Assembly: GCA_902802375.1 (NCBI GenBank) | Contig: CADCLS010000001.1 | Location: 186,001-250,000 of the forward strand | Source of the DNA: Oscillospiraceae bacterium | Lineage (GTDB): Bacteria > Bacillota > Clostridia > Oscillospirales > Acutalibacteraceae | DNA length: 64,000 bases | Direction of reading: 5' to 3' | Part shown: piece after piece, positions 49,216 through 58,677 of the stretch | How positions within the stretch are numbered: position 1 is the stretch's first letter | Layout of the letters: the number at the start of each line of letters is the position of its first letter | Notes under the pieces: generated by a model | Told to the model about the DNA's origin: nothing | What the model saw: only the letters and a program-made list of their open reading frames with translations | Databases searched by the model: none | Position numbers and translations under genes: made by a program

Positions 49216-49219
49216 ATAA

Positions 49220-49248
49220 ATTATATCACAAACTGTTTTAGTTTGCAA
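49220..49248 (-). promoter_or_regulatory. Promoter of rpsB-tsf
   Basis: Minus strand TTGCAA, 17 bases, TATAAT with TGA extension, located between the end of the WYL gene and rpsB. Confidence 0.8.
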
Positions 49249-49251
49249 GTA

Positions 49252-50247
49252 TTATTTATACAAATTTTGTATTTTTGCGGTACGCTCGGTTATCATGTCA
49301 CGAAGTGACTGCGGTGAAATCACTTCTACGCTATCCGAAAAGCCTAAAAGCCAGTTGACAAGCCCGTGACTTACTGCACATTTCACATTGATTTCAAAAT
49401 GTGTATCTGTAACATTAGTGACAAATATTGAAGAACCGAAACGGTCAACAATTTGCTCAAGCGTAGCCTTCGCACACTTGAGGCGTACCTCTTCAATATC
49501 GCCGACAAACATATCAAATAGCCCTTTCGTATAATCGGCAACATTAAATACATCACTGTATTCACATACTTCACCGAAATGCCTTGCAGTTTCACCAGTT
49601 TCGATAACGGATTTCATACGGTCTATGCGCAGATGAACAAGATTATCATATTTATCATAATTGCCGATGAGATAATAGTGGTCATCCTGCCATGTCATGG
49701 CGTATGGATTGAGCGTCCGTTCTTTATAAACGGTTACTATTTCCCTGCCGTGAAGCTCTCTGACTCCGTATTTATACGCGATTTTGTGCCTGTTTTCAAT
49801 AGCTCTTGAAATAGTATCTATATTGTAAAATATTGACTCATTTTTAGTCTTACCGTCAGTATTGATATAAATACCCGAGCCATTTCGTTTTAGCTGATGC
49901 ACGCTTAAAAGCTTATCGAGTTTTTGACACAAATCGCGTGTTTTTTTCTCGGTTATAAAATGAGCCGTACGCACAGCATCTTCAAGCAAATAAATTTCAG
50001 GCAGCTCAAATTCCCTCTCGGCAAGAAAATACCCTGCTCTCGGGTTTCGAGTTTTGATTATTTCATAGCCAAACTCAATAAGGCACTCAATATCATCATA
50101 AATTGCTTTTCTCTCGGCGGAAATACCGTATCCGTTCAGTTTGGAAATTATAAACGAGGCTGATATCGGATGGTCTTCATCAGAATATTGCTTTAGAATA
50201 TTCACAATATGTAAAAGCTTCAATTTAACACTTGCTGCTGACGCCAT
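49252..50247 (-). CDS. HTH-WYL domain transcriptional regulator
   Basis: 331 aa. N-terminal HTH (LLHIVNILKQYSDEDHPISA, ISAERKAIYDDIECLIEFGYEI) and central WYL domain with the ligand-side pattern MTWQDDHYYLIGNYDKYDNLVHLRIDRM (~180-207), then a C-terminal WCX-like extension. PafC/YafY-type regulators often sense nucleic acid or stress ligands. The start lies inside the 3' end of rnmV after GGAGGT, so it is the last gene of the gmk-led run. Confidence 0.85.
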   Translation of the reverse strand: MASAASVKLKLLHIVNILKQYSDEDHPISASFIISKLNGYGISAERKAIYDDIECLIEFGYEIIKTRNPRAGYFLAEREFELPEIYLLEDAVRTAHFITEKKTRDLCQKLDKLLSVHQLKRNGSGIYINTDGKTKNESIFYNIDTISRAIENRHKIAYKYGVRELHGREIVTVYKERTLNPYAMTWQDDHYYLIGNYDKYDNLVHLRIDRMKSVIETGETARHFGEVCEYSDVFNVADYTKGLFDMFVGDIEEVRLKCAKATLEQIVDRFGSSIFVTNVTDTHFEINVKCAVSHGLVNWLLGFSDSVEVISPQSLRDMITERTAKIQNLYK

Positions 50248-50828
50248 TTTTTTACCTCCGTTAAAAATTCCTCTCTTGTAAATATACTGTTAAGCGCATC
50301 AAAAAACGAATTAGACGACAGTCCTTCGGGTAAACCTGCAAACTTAGAAAAATCATTCCTTAAAAGACGGCTGTTCTCACCGCCGCAAAGACCTACGGAA
50401 TATAAATCGGATTTAGAGATTTTTTCTTTATTGTCAGTCTCTCCAGTAAATATACCGGAACGCTCAAGGGCTTTTATTACTGTATTCTTATCCATACCCT
50501 CAAGACCTAAAAAACCCTGTTTTGACGGCTGGCTCTTCCGCTTTTCTTTACCCTTAATCTGCGGCAAATAAACATTTACTATCTTTTCTGTATTACAAAA
50601 GCTTTTAATATAAGACCTGATTTGAGCACCGGCACTATCCGAGTCCGTTATTATAACAACGCCGTTTTTCTCACATAAGCGTTTTATGAGCCTGCGCCGG
50701 CTCTCATCTTTATATATTCCGAAACCGTTCGTTGTAACGATTGTGGCGTCAATTATATTTTCGAGGGTGATTTTGTCGTATTTACCCTCAACAATTACCA
50801 AACTTTTAAGCTTTATCAAGGATATCAC
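50220..50828 (-). CDS. rnmV: Ribonuclease M5-like Toprim protein
   Basis: 202 aa; RNase M5 matures 5S rRNA. Toprim motifs: LVIVEGKYDKITL (catalytic Glu, ~10-22) and VIITDSDSAGAQIR (~58-71, DxD). The C-terminal half has the DUF4093-type block LYSVGLCGGENSRLLRNDFSK. The start GTG overlaps holA by 23 bases; a TTG three codons in is an alternative. In B. subtilis rnmV is next to ksgA, not here. Confidence 0.82.
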   Translation of the reverse strand: MISLIKLKSLVIVEGKYDKITLENIIDATIVTTNGFGIYKDESRRRLIKRLCEKNGVVIITDSDSAGAQIRSYIKSFCNTEKIVNVYLPQIKGKEKRKSQPSKQGFLGLEGMDKNTVIKALERSGIFTGETDNKEKISKSDLYSVGLCGGENSRLLRNDFSKFAGLPEGLSSNSFFDALNSIFTREEFLTEVKKWRQQQVLN

Positions 50829-51864
50829 CGTTTGTAATAATATAAATAAGCCTTATAGTCATTTCCTCGAGCACAAATTTTTCATCTGCGGAAAAGCTCT
50901 TAAGTCTGCTGTCTGCCATCAGGATTTCATCCATACATAAAATGAGTTTTTTGTCATTAAACTTTCTGAGATTATTCGCAGCTCTCTCTAACACGAACTC
51001 TTTTCCTTTATAAGAAAAATCTACCGCTATTTCATTGATTGGTCTTTTGACCTTTTTCCCTGCGTTTACGCGCGCCATATCAACAAAAGCAGAAGCCGCC
51101 GTATAAAGAATAATCATAGGCTCAAAACGCATGTACAGAAGGTCATTAAGAATTTTTACTGCAGAATAATAATCACACGAAATGATTTTTTTTACATATT
51201 CATAAACGGACGCTTCAACCGATTTAACGCATACATCATCAACGGTTTTTTTCGTAATTTCTCCACCGCTTACAAAAAAGCACAGTTTTTCAAGCTCGCG
51301 AGTCAATGTGTTTATATCGGCTCCGCAAATCTCTAACATATATCTTGCGGTGTTAGTATCAAGTGCGGTTCCGCGCTTTTTAGCGCCGTTTACGAGCATT
51401 TTTATAAGGTCGCCGTTTTCTCTGTGATTTAATGATACGGCACACCCCAAACCCTTTTCCGCAGCGGAAATCAATTTTTTTGCCCTGGCTGAGCGCTTTG
51501 AATCAAATTCAATACCGTCGAATTTAAGCACAAATGTGGAAAACTCATAGTTATCGGATAGCAGTGATACAAGACGGTCAAAATCCTCAGTCTGAGCGCT
51601 TTCAAAATCATAGTCAGTCAGTATTACGCATTTTCTGCCACCAAGCATAGAAAACTGATTTAACGCATCATAAATTGCCTGTAAATCTACATTTCTTTCA
51701 AACTTTTGTAAATCAAAATCATTATCTTTTCCGCAAGTCTTTGAAATTATCAGGTTTTCATAATGTGTTATCAGGTAACTATCGTCTCCGAAAAGAATAT
51801 ATGTGGACATAATCTTCCCGTTTTGAAGACCCCTCTTAAGCTCGTTTTCGAATATGACCGCCAT
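50806..51864 (-). CDS. holA: DNA polymerase III delta subunit
   Basis: 352-aa clamp-loader subunit that opens the sliding clamp. Family features: LFGDDSYLITHYEN near the N-terminus, then FLGGRKCVILTDY-like SMLGGRKCVIL (~72-82), the helical lid region LEICGADINTLTRELEKLCFF, and C-terminal collar with LLYMRFEPMIILYTAASAF. ATG after GGAGGTGA, overlapping the 3' end of comEC. Confidence 0.88.
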   Translation of the reverse strand: MAVIFENELKRGLQNGKIMSTYILFGDDSYLITHYENLIISKTCGKDNDFDLQKFERNVDLQAIYDALNQFSMLGGRKCVILTDYDFESAQTEDFDRLVSLLSDNYEFSTFVLKFDGIEFDSKRSARAKKLISAAEKGLGCAVSLNHRENGDLIKMLVNGAKKRGTALDTNTARYMLEICGADINTLTRELEKLCFFVSGGEITKKTVDDVCVKSVEASVYEYVKKIISCDYYSAVKILNDLLYMRFEPMIILYTAASAFVDMARVNAGKKVKRPINEIAVDFSYKGKEFVLERAANNLRKFNDKKLILCMDEILMADSRLKSFSADEKFVLEEMTIRLIYIITNGDILDKA

Positions 51865-53389
51865 TAGATTTCACCTCCGATAGAAGCTGTCTTTTTCTCA
51901 GTTTAATATAATATTTGTATAAATACATACCGAATATAAGTATTAAAATTATAAGCAAAAATATAATCATTGAAATCGTCCCGGCTTTTACTAACATAAA
52001 ATCCAATATGCCTAAATTATCAATAATGAATTTAATATATCGTATACACAAACCGGCTAAGATAAATATCGGCTCAGATAAAACAGATATGCCCTTAATG
52101 CTTGAAATAATTAAAGCTAAAGTGTTTGAACTAAGCGCCACGGTAACCGGAACAGTTATAAGTATAAAAGTTATGGGTGAAAGAATTGAAAATGTACCGA
52201 AAGTATAAATGGTGATAGGCGCCGTAAATATCATAGCGCAGACAGATACAACAAATACCGAAACTGCCGACATCGCCGGCTTTTTGCGTACAAGCAGTTT
52301 TTTACAAATCAAATCAGAATAGAACGGCGATATCCAAACAACCGAAAGCGTCGCAGCCACTGATAATTGGAAACCGGTACTGAAAATGCTGAAAGGACTT
52401 AAAAACAAAATAAGTACAATAGCACTTCCGAGAGAGTTTAGTGCATCATTTCTTCTCATCAGCACAGGAGATATTACAAAAAACATAAACATTATCCCTG
52501 CTCTGACAGATGAAAGCGTAAATCCGCATATAGCGCAAATTCCGGATATAACAAACACAGAGATTACGGTTTTCAGATATCTGTTATAGTAATATTTTTC
52601 AAACACGCCAAACAGCAATCCTATAATAATTGAAATGTGCAAGCCGGAAACAACCATAATATGACTGACGCCACAGATTTTAACCTTTGTATAAAAATCA
52701 TTTGAAAGATATCTGCTATCACCGCAGTTAAGCGCAATAAGAATACTCGAAATATCTTTAGGAAACTTTTCTTTTAAGGTATTAATCATATAGCGCTTAA
52801 TATTTCCGATTGTTTTGAAAAAGCTATTTGGCGAATAATACTTGTCAATTTTCAGAAGCCTGCAATCCATATAAACTGAATTGCCGAAATTATAGTTTTT
52901 ATATTCACTGCCTTCAAGACTTGAAAGCTCTACTTCTGCTCTAAAACAGTCTCCGCTATATATTTTTTCATCAAAGAAATAATGAAACGAGAATTTTGAT
53001 TTATTAAGAACTTGATTTTTATCAGTACAGAAAACCGTAACCCTTGAAACCTTGCCGGTATCAAAAGAGTCCTCTATCGCAATAAAATCAGCTTTAACGA
53101 CTTGTCCGTCAAACTGTTCTAAATCGCGGACGGTCATAAATTCATTGACAGCGCTTGCGCACACAGCAAGCGCACAAACAGAGATAAACAAAACTTTCTT
53201 ATCTCTGGTTATCGCACTTAAAACCACCGATACTATTGCAAATAATATCAGTAAAGAAGTCGCTGTATTTTCATATTTGTAAAGAAACAAAATTGAAAAG
53301 ATACTTATTATTGCGCAAACCGCCATGGGTCTGTTCAAAAACGGGAAAATATCGTATGCCGTCTTTAATGCACTTTTAATGTACTTCAT
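51836..53389 (-). CDS. comEC: ComEC/Rec2-family competence protein, lacking the C-terminal hydrolase domain
   Basis: 517-aa inner-membrane protein for ssDNA uptake. N-terminal membrane segments and DUF4131-like domain are followed by the competence core: ALNCGDSRYLSNDFYTKVKICGVSHIMVVSGLHISII, then GFTLSSVRAGIMFMFFVI, and many helices. Typical ComEC is ~750 aa with a C-terminal metallo-beta-lactamase domain; here the protein ends after the membrane region, and the next gene overlaps the stop, so there is no room for a frameshifted remnant. Start at ATG one base after mntP ends; a GTG eight codons earlier is possible. Confidence 0.85.
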   Translation of the reverse strand: MKYIKSALKTAYDIFPFLNRPMAVCAIISIFSILFLYKYENTATSLLILFAIVSVVLSAITRDKKVLFISVCALAVCASAVNEFMTVRDLEQFDGQVVKADFIAIEDSFDTGKVSRVTVFCTDKNQVLNKSKFSFHYFFDEKIYSGDCFRAEVELSSLEGSEYKNYNFGNSVYMDCRLLKIDKYYSPNSFFKTIGNIKRYMINTLKEKFPKDISSILIALNCGDSRYLSNDFYTKVKICGVSHIMVVSGLHISIIIGLLFGVFEKYYYNRYLKTVISVFVISGICAICGFTLSSVRAGIMFMFFVISPVLMRRNDALNSLGSAIVLILFLSPFSIFSTGFQLSVAATLSVVWISPFYSDLICKKLLVRKKPAMSAVSVFVVSVCAMIFTAPITIYTFGTFSILSPITFILITVPVTVALSSNTLALIISSIKGISVLSEPIFILAGLCIRYIKFIIDNLGILDFMLVKAGTISMIIFLLIILILIFGMYLYKYYIKLRKRQLLSEVKSNGGHIRKRA

Positions 53390-53390
53390 A

Positions 53391-53963
53391 TCAAAACAAA
53401 GATTTAATAACACCTAAATGTTCAAGCAGTATTTTTAAGCCTAAAAATATCAGTATTAATCCGCCGGTGAACTCTGCCTTATTCATATAAACCACACCGA
53501 ACTTATTACCGATAATAACGCCGAAAACAGACAAAATAAATGTGCAGATTCCAATAGCCGTTATTGAAAAGAAAATATTTATTTCATTAAGCAAAGCAAA
53601 CGCAATACCCACTGCCAAAGCATCAATACTTGTTGCAATTGCCAAAACAAATAATTCTGATATAGCAAAACTGTGATTATCCTCATCATCGGGATGAAAA
53701 GAATCATAAATCATTTTTCCGCCGATAATCGCCAAAAGCAGAAAGGCAATCCAATGGTCATAGCTTATAATGTGCCTTTGAAATTTGCTTCCTAAAAACC
53801 AACCGATAAGTGGCATTAATGCTTGAAAACCGCCAAAAAAGAAACCGATAATAAGCGTTTTTCCGTAATCGATTTTTCTCATTTTAAGACCCTGGCAAAT
53901 TGCTACGGCAAAAGCATCCATTGAAAGACCTATTGCAATAAGTAAAATACTGAAAAATCCCAT
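53391..53963 (-). CDS. mntP: Manganese efflux pump MntP
   Basis: 190-aa, six-helix exporter. Two repeats each carry the conserved Asp motif: GLSMDAFAVAICQGL (~13-27) and ATSIDALAVGIAFAL (~110-124); GFFFGGFQALMPLIGW is also typical. ATG nine bases after AAGGGG. No yybP-ykoY Mn riboswitch fits the 12-base gap from rsgA, so it is expressed with the operon. Confidence 0.92.
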   Translation of the reverse strand: MGFFSILLIAIGLSMDAFAVAICQGLKMRKIDYGKTLIIGFFFGGFQALMPLIGWFLGSKFQRHIISYDHWIAFLLLAIIGGKMIYDSFHPDDEDNHSFAISELFVLAIATSIDALAVGIAFALLNEINIFFSITAIGICTFILSVFGVIIGNKFGVVYMNKAEFTGGLILIFLGLKILLEHLGVIKSLF

Positions 53964-53975
53964 GAAGGCGCCCCT

Positions 53976-54878
53976 TTATTTCTTTTTCTGCCAACTGTTT
54001 ACATTTTTCAATTCATTAAAAAGCGCTACAAAGCTTTCGTGTCGGGTCTTTTCAATAAGGCCGTCATTCAACGCTTTGAGAACACCGCACCCGGCCTCAC
54101 AGGTATGAGTACAGCTCGAATAAGCGCAATCATTCAAATACGGCAAAAAGTCAGTAAAACAGTTTGCCAAATTCTGCTTAAAATCAAACAGATTATCGTT
54201 TTGCTCAAAAGATGAAAACCCGGGCGTATCGGCAACATAACCGCCCATATTATTCTCAAACAGTTCTGTATGGCGTGTAGTGTGTCTGCCTCTGCCGAGA
54301 GCTGTGCTGACATCACCTGTTTTAAGCTCAAAACCATCGAAAAGTGCATTAAGCAAGCTTGATTTGCCCACACCGCTATTACCTGACATAGCGCAAACAC
54401 ATCCGCAAAATTCATTTTTCAGCTCAATTAAAGAAGCCTTATCAAGAGCTGATACGACATAGGTGTTAATACCTGCTTTCTTATATATGCGTTCGTATTC
54501 GCCAAAATCACCCATATCTGATTTATTAAATACAATTATAGGTGTAATTCCGTTATATACCGATACTGCACACAATCTGTCAATCAGATACAAATCCGGT
54601 GACGGATTTATGTATGACGATACGATAATTATCTTATCAATATTAGCGATTATAGGACGGTTGAGTTTATTCTTTCTCGGCAAAACTTCTTCAATAATAC
54701 CCTTTTCATCAGCGATTATGTTAAAGCGAACTCTATCACCGACAATCGGGGAAATCTTCGAATGCCGAAAATTCCCCCGCGCTTTACACTCATAAACAGT
54801 ACCGGAATCAGAAACATAATAGAACCCGGAAATTGCTTTAATTATAGTTCCTTGTTTGTATATATTACTCTCTGCCAT
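53976..54878 (-). CDS. rsgA: Ribosome small-subunit biogenesis GTPase RsgA
   Basis: 300 aa. N-terminal OB-fold (ISGFYYVSDSGTVYECKARG), circularly permuted GTPase with G4 IVFNKSDMGD (~115-124) preceding G1 SGNSGVGKSSLLNALF (~165-180) and G3 ADTPGFSSFE (~214-223), and a zinc-binding C-terminus with Cys in DCAYSSCTHTCEAGC. Immediately after prkC, the same order as B. subtilis. Confidence 0.96.
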   Translation of the reverse strand: MAESNIYKQGTIIKAISGFYYVSDSGTVYECKARGNFRHSKISPIVGDRVRFNIIADEKGIIEEVLPRKNKLNRPIIANIDKIIIVSSYINPSPDLYLIDRLCAVSVYNGITPIIVFNKSDMGDFGEYERIYKKAGINTYVVSALDKASLIELKNEFCGCVCAMSGNSGVGKSSLLNALFDGFELKTGDVSTALGRGRHTTRHTELFENNMGGYVADTPGFSSFEQNDNLFDFKQNLANCFTDFLPYLNDCAYSSCTHTCEAGCGVLKALNDGLIEKTRHESFVALFNELKNVNSWQKKK

Positions 54879-54884
54879 CGCGTT

Positions 54885-56906
54885 TTAATTATTATCAGAG
54901 CTCGTATCTGTGTTTTCGCTATACTTCGTATAATTGTCGTAAGTCCAAGTAACCTTATAATCATCTTTTAATGCATCTTTTACATTGATATCAAGATAAT
55001 CTTCATAATCGTCACCGTTTTTCAGTTTAATAACAACTGTAAAATTCTTATTTACTGTAGTTTTTATATTCTTTAATGTATAAGATTTGATACGGGTTAA
55101 ATCAAGTACCTCGCTTTCTTTAACGAGTTTCCCATCGACCCAGGCGGAAAGTGTACTTGTTTTGCTTACAAAATCATCAGGTATTTTATCAATTTTAAGG
55201 CTATAATCAATTATACCTGTTGAAACCTCTATTGTAACGGTAGTTCCTTCCTTTACCTGAGCAGTTTGCTCAATATCAGGGTCTTGACTTATAACATAAC
55301 CCTTTTCATAATATTTCTCGCCAACCTTCATATCACGCTGACGGATTACTGCAACTAAACCTACATCCTCAATATAGCTCTTAGCTTTTGCCTCGGCAAC
55401 GCCGACAACATTAGGTACATCAACCATTCTTGAGTTCTTGCCTGTGCTGACATATACAGTAACCTCTGAGCCTTCAGCCACAACCGTGGTTTTCTGCGGG
55501 TCAGTTCTTATAACCAAACCGCTTTCTATTTCATCATCAGCCGTTTTCTTTACGATTGTTGTAAATTTCTTAGCAGTCAGCTCGGAAACTGCGAGTGACT
55601 CGCTCATACCGTAAACATCCGGCACCGTTACAGTGGTTTGCCCCATACTGACATAAAGAGTAAGCTTTGCGCCTTTTTTAGCGCTTTTACCGGCATTCTG
55701 CGACTGCTCACAAACAACACCGCGGTCGTATTTATCATTCACTACATATTCCCATTTTATATCAAAAAGCTTAGATTGACTATCGGTATTTACTTCATCC
55801 ATAGTCTTTCCGACGAAGTTTGGATACTCAATTTCTGCGCCTGTACCTCTAAACAGACGCGGTGCAAATATAAGACCCAGCACGATAATTGCAATAATAA
55901 GCGTTACGGCAACACCGGAGAGAACCGGAACCATCATTTTATTCTTTTCGCCCTCATCAGAGGTATCAAATTCGTCATCACTTACGGCAGATGCTGGGGT
56001 GGACGACATAGTATCAACAAATTTTGTGGGCGAATTATCAACAAAGAATGCGTTGTCAAAGGTTGCCATTGGGTCTTTTTTAAGCGTTTCCAAATCGCAG
56101 AGCATCTCAGCGGCAGACTGATATCTGCGTTCAATGCTCTTCTGCATAGCTTTGATTGTTATCTGCTCAAGGCCTTTTGGTATTGAACTATTTATTTCTG
56201 TTGGCAGCTGAGGCTCACGCTGAAGCTGCATAATAGCGACAGAAACCGCGCTGTCAGCATCAAACGGCAATTTTCCGGTCAGCATTTCATAAAGCATTAC
56301 GCCGACAGAGTAAATATCCGCCTTCTCATCAGTTTTGTCACCCCTCGCCTGTTCAGGGCTTATATAGTGAACAGAGCCTATTGCCATATCTGTAACCGTG
56401 CGCTGATCTCCACGGGCAAATCTCGCAATACCGAAATCGGCAACTTTAATCGTACCGTCGGATAGCACCATAATGTTCTGTGGTTTTACATCACGGTGAA
56501 CAATGCCCTTATCGTGCGCGTGCTGCAATCCGCGAAGTATCTGCATTGTAAAATATATGGCGTCCGACCAGCGGAGACTACCTCTTTGTTCGATAAACTC
56601 TTTTAAGGTAATACCGTCAATATATTCCATAACAATATATTGAATTAAATCTCCAAAGCTCACATCATATACCTTAACAATATTCGGGTGAGAAAGCATA
56701 GCGATTGCCTTTGATTCGTTTTTGAAACGGCGTATAAAATCATTATTACCGATAAATTCGTCTTTCAAAATCTTGATTGCAACTGTACGGTCTTCAACAT
56801 TATCGTGTGCCTTATAAACCACTGCCATACCGCCAACACCGATAATTTCCTGAATTTCGTATCTGCCGTCAAGTCGTTTACCAACATACTTATCCAAAAT
56901 AATCAA
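54885..56906 (-). CDS. prkC: PASTA-domain Ser/Thr protein kinase (PrkC/Stk1)
   Basis: 673 aa. Cytoplasmic Hanks kinase domain (1-~275): GVGGMAVVYKAHD, Lys in VAIKIL, catalytic HRDVKPQNIM, DFGIARF, SPEQARG. One membrane helix (~330-352) is followed by three PASTA domains (~360-570; EYPNFVGKTMDEV, VPDVYGMSESLAV, VPNVVGVAEAKAK) and a C-terminal extension of ~100 residues. PrkC senses muropeptides and can trigger spore germination. Starts inside the phosphatase gene end (ATGA overlap), its antagonist. Confidence 0.96.
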   Translation of the reverse strand: MIILDKYVGKRLDGRYEIQEIIGVGGMAVVYKAHDNVEDRTVAIKILKDEFIGNNDFIRRFKNESKAIAMLSHPNIVKVYDVSFGDLIQYIVMEYIDGITLKEFIEQRGSLRWSDAIYFTMQILRGLQHAHDKGIVHRDVKPQNIMVLSDGTIKVADFGIARFARGDQRTVTDMAIGSVHYISPEQARGDKTDEKADIYSVGVMLYEMLTGKLPFDADSAVSVAIMQLQREPQLPTEINSSIPKGLEQITIKAMQKSIERRYQSAAEMLCDLETLKKDPMATFDNAFFVDNSPTKFVDTMSSTPASAVSDDEFDTSDEGEKNKMMVPVLSGVAVTLIIAIIVLGLIFAPRLFRGTGAEIEYPNFVGKTMDEVNTDSQSKLFDIKWEYVVNDKYDRGVVCEQSQNAGKSAKKGAKLTLYVSMGQTTVTVPDVYGMSESLAVSELTAKKFTTIVKKTADDEIESGLVIRTDPQKTTVVAEGSEVTVYVSTGKNSRMVDVPNVVGVAEAKAKSYIEDVGLVAVIRQRDMKVGEKYYEKGYVISQDPDIEQTAQVKEGTTVTIEVSTGIIDYSLKIDKIPDDFVSKTSTLSAWVDGKLVKESEVLDLTRIKSYTLKNIKTTVNKNFTVVIKLKNGDDYEDYLDINVKDALKDDYKVTWTYDNYTKYSENTDTSSDNN

Positions 56907-57637
56907 CCTCTTTCCTGTGAAACGATAACAACTGAAATATTATCGCCACCACCGCCGTTATTTGCGGAATCAATCAGCAAATCAGGCACATTTTCAGTTT
57001 TATTAGAATTAAATATATTCAGAATATCCGAAACATCAGTAAAATTTGTAAGCCCATCTGTGCAAAGCAATAACCGATCATCGGATTTCATAGGTACTAT
57101 GGAAGAATCCGCAAAGACATTAGGCTCAACGCCAAGTGCCCTGGTAATAATGTTCCTTTCAGGAAAAGCCATTGCTTCAGACGCAGTAATTTTTCCACTC
57201 TCCAGTAACTCCTGAACAACAGAATGGTCAACGGTTATCTGAACAATACTATCGTTAATCAAGTAGGCTCTGCTGTCACCTACATGGCAGATAACGGCAT
57301 AATTTTCTGTGACAATCGCCGCAACAACTGTCGTTCCCATACCTGAAAGTGAATCATCCTTTTGGGATAACGAATAAATCTGAAAATTTGCAGATGATAT
57401 TGCATTTCTTAAAATCTGAGCTGTCTTTTCATTATCCATACCGGGAGAATATGATTTTTCAACATAATCGGAAATAATCTTTATTGCGGTACCACTCGCT
57501 ACATCTCCGCCGTTTGCGCCGCCCATACCGTCGCAAACAATGGCAAATGCCGCGTTTTTTGCAATCATAAAAGCGTCAGCCGCATCCTGATTGCTCGCAC
57601 GCACCTTACCGATATCCACTTTACTGTATATCTGCAC
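56903..57637 (-). CDS. prpC: PP2C-type protein phosphatase (PrpC/Stp1)
   Basis: 244 aa Mn-dependent Ser/Thr phosphatase, partner of PrkC. Motifs: VRASNQDAA (metal Asp), IVCDGMGGANGGDVAS (~33-48), GTTVVAAIV, CHVGDSRAYLI (~116-126), LLLCTDGLTN (~190-199), GGGDNISVVIV. GTG start after GAGAGGAG; it overlaps rlmN by 17 bases and prkC by four. Confidence 0.96.
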   Translation of the reverse strand: MQIYSKVDIGKVRASNQDAADAFMIAKNAAFAIVCDGMGGANGGDVASGTAIKIISDYVEKSYSPGMDNEKTAQILRNAISSANFQIYSLSQKDDSLSGMGTTVVAAIVTENYAVICHVGDSRAYLINDSIVQITVDHSVVQELLESGKITASEAMAFPERNIITRALGVEPNVFADSSIVPMKSDDRLLLCTDGLTNFTDVSDILNIFNSNKTENVPDLLIDSANNGGGGDNISVVIVSQERG

Positions 57638-58667
57638 TCTTTTTCTCCTCTCTCAATCGTCTTCTCAGCTGGCCGCACGAAGCGTCAATATCACTTCCAA
57701 GCGTTCTGCGAACCGTCGCAGTCAAGCCGTAAGACCTAAGAAGATTTCTAAAACTGTTGATTTTTCCCCTTTGAGGTTTGCTGAATGAGTTTTCATTTAC
57801 CGGATTAGCCGGTATTAAATTTATATGACAAAGTATACCCTTTGTAATACGCGCAAGCTCTTTTGCACAAGCGTCGGTATCGTTAACACCTGAAATCAGA
57901 GCATATTCAAAGGAAATACGCCTGGTAGTTACAGCCTGATAACGCTTGCAGGCGGAAATCAGTGATTGAATATTCCATTTTCGATTGATTGGCATAATAT
58001 TATTTCTTATATCATCAAACGGTGCGTGAAGGGACACCGAAAGTGTTATAGGCATATTAAGTGTTGCAAGCTTATCAATACCCTTAACTACTCCGCAGGT
58101 TGAAAGAGATATGTGCCTAAGTCCTATATTAAGACCGATTTCATCGCTTACAAGCCTTAAGAATTTAGCGGAATTCTCAAAATTATCAAGCGGTTCGCCC
58201 ATTCCCATCATAACAACATTTGAAACTCTTATATCATTATCTCTTTGTATCGCTGTAATCTGTGAAAGCATTTCAGACGCCGTCAAATCGCGTGTTTTAC
58301 CGTAAAGACCCGAAGCGCAGAATTTACACCCCATATTGCATCCAACCTGAGTTGAAATACAAACGGTATATCCGTGCTCATATTTCATCAGCACCGACTC
58401 TATAAACTCACCGTCATACAGTTTGAAAAGATATTTTACGGTTTCATCAATTTTGGATTGAAATTTACGCTCAATAGTGCAACAAGCAATATAAGATTTA
58501 TCTTTTAGTTTATCGCGCAAGCTTTTTGGAACATTCGTCATTTCATCAAATGATGATACGCCTGACTGTAACCACTTAAAAATCTGTCTCGCGCGATATT
58601 CGGGTTCACCCATAGAGGCAACAAACACAGCAAGCTCTTCGATATCCATTGATTTAATATCATACAT
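57621..58667 (-). CDS. rlmN: 23S rRNA/tRNA (adenine-C2)-methyltransferase RlmN
   Basis: 348 aa radical SAM enzyme. Signature: TVCISTQVGCNMGCKFCASG (CxxxCxxC, ~103-122), MGMGEPLDNF (~150-159), catalytic Cys in LSTCGVV (~188), and a second Cys in the C-terminal TLGSDIDASCGQLRR. Complete, usual length. Located between rsmB and prpC as in B. subtilis. Confidence 0.97.
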   Translation of the reverse strand: MYDIKSMDIEELAVFVASMGEPEYRARQIFKWLQSGVSSFDEMTNVPKSLRDKLKDKSYIACCTIERKFQSKIDETVKYLFKLYDGEFIESVLMKYEHGYTVCISTQVGCNMGCKFCASGLYGKTRDLTASEMLSQITAIQRDNDIRVSNVVMMGMGEPLDNFENSAKFLRLVSDEIGLNIGLRHISLSTCGVVKGIDKLATLNMPITLSVSLHAPFDDIRNNIMPINRKWNIQSLISACKRYQAVTTRRISFEYALISGVNDTDACAKELARITKGILCHINLIPANPVNENSFSKPQRGKINSFRNLLRSYGLTATVRRTLGSDIDASCGQLRRRLREEKKSADIQ

Positions 58668-58677
58668 AGGACAAGAA

